A stretch of DNA of 64,000 nt, from the NCBI GenBank assembly GCA_033807695.1, contig CM066305.1, positions 3,100,001 through 3,164,000 on the forward strand, read 5' to 3'. How positions within the stretch are numbered: position 1 is the stretch's first letter; each line of letters begins with the position of its first letter. This document shows, piece after piece, positions 63,740 to 64,000 of this stretch. Under the pieces are notes generated by a model. It saw only the letters and a program-made list of their open reading frames with translations. It searched no databases and was not told the origin of the DNA. The position numbers and the translations under genes are program-made. Source of the DNA: Daedaleopsis sinensis. Taxonomy: Eukaryota; Basidiomycota; Agaricomycetes; Polyporales; Polyporaceae.

Positions 63740-64000
63740 GCCACAGAGCGGTGAGCCATTGCATTATCTTAGCTGTGCACGCGGAAGCTTAGATGGAAAC
63801 TTTCAGATTTCTGGAGGGGCGTGGCTGGAGTGTTGTCGCAAGGTGATTATACCAAGGGGTGGCATCGAGTCACGTGCGTCTCATTCCCCTTTGACCTCCC
63901 GCCCCCTGCGCACGCGTGAAAGGATTGTGATGTTCCCGAAGGTTTTGGAGAGCAGCATGTTGATTATAGCAAGGTGTAGCGTCTCTCCTCGTCGTCCTTT
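63740..64000. other. Right edge, upstream of small hypothetical gene
   Basis: No gene recognised in the last 261 nt. Confidence 0.4.

Noticed and set aside
1..64000. CRISPR arrays, operons or prophage-like modules
   Set aside because: Gene structure is clearly eukaryotic with introns throughout; no array of spaced direct repeats was found.

Overview
The window is nuclear DNA of a filamentous basidiomycete, most likely a wood- or litter-associated Agaricomycete. The genes are dense and cut by many short introns, mostly 50-60 nt with GT-AG ends. The gene content includes an AA9 lytic polysaccharide monooxygenase, a DUF6533-type seven-helix membrane protein typical of mushroom-forming fungi, and a Kre9/Knh1-like cell-wall protein. 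I can place 27 protein-coding genes, one aldo-keto reductase relic and one tRNA-Cys(GCA). Exon joins were worked out by hand; for most genes the summed coding length is an exact multiple of three.

Layout. 1-8.7 kb: two related MFS anion:cation symporters point away from each other, with an AARSD1-type tRNA editing protein and an acidic RING protein between them; the tRNA-Cys follows. 9.9-15.6 kb: Nem1-like phosphatase, short-chain dehydrogenase, Snf7/Vps32. 16.2-20.3 kb: ceramide synthase, U1A/U2B''-like RNA-binding protein, DJ-1/PfpI protein. 21.3-25.9 kb: DUF6533 membrane protein and eRF3/Sup35. 26.4-41.4 kb: Sla1, Sec7 Arf-GEF, deoxyhypusine synthase and a divergent 14-3-3. 42.0-48.5 kb is the most accessory-looking stretch: the AA9 enzyme and a tandem array of two aldo-keto reductases plus a decayed third copy. 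48.9-57.2 kb: CCDC97-like protein, an alpha/beta hydrolase with a very acidic tail, Naa10, a Grr1-like F-box protein and an unknown protein. 57.4-63.7 kb: LSm3, U1-C, Sua5, a Kre9/Knh1-like GPI protein and an unknown small protein.

Functional themes. Most genes are housekeeping: translation and tRNA quality (AARSD1, eRF3, DHS, Sua5, Naa10), splicing (U1A/U2B'', LSm3, U1-C, perhaps CCDC97) and membrane traffic (Sla1, Sec7, Snf7, ceramide synthase, Nem1). Several neighbours are divergent with short shared promoters: Sec7/DHS, CCDC97/hydrolase, GRR1/unknown and LSm3/U1-C.

I do not see a clear new multi-gene system. The observations most worth checking are: a symmetric 30-nt exon in sla1 that adds one Ark/Prk-type phosphorylation site; a foldback element with imperfect terminal inverted repeats in a long sla1 intron; a required 2-nt microexon in the DUF6533 gene; two in-frame Sua5 starts placed as if for dual targeting; the aldo-keto reductase relic; and the divergent 14-3-3.
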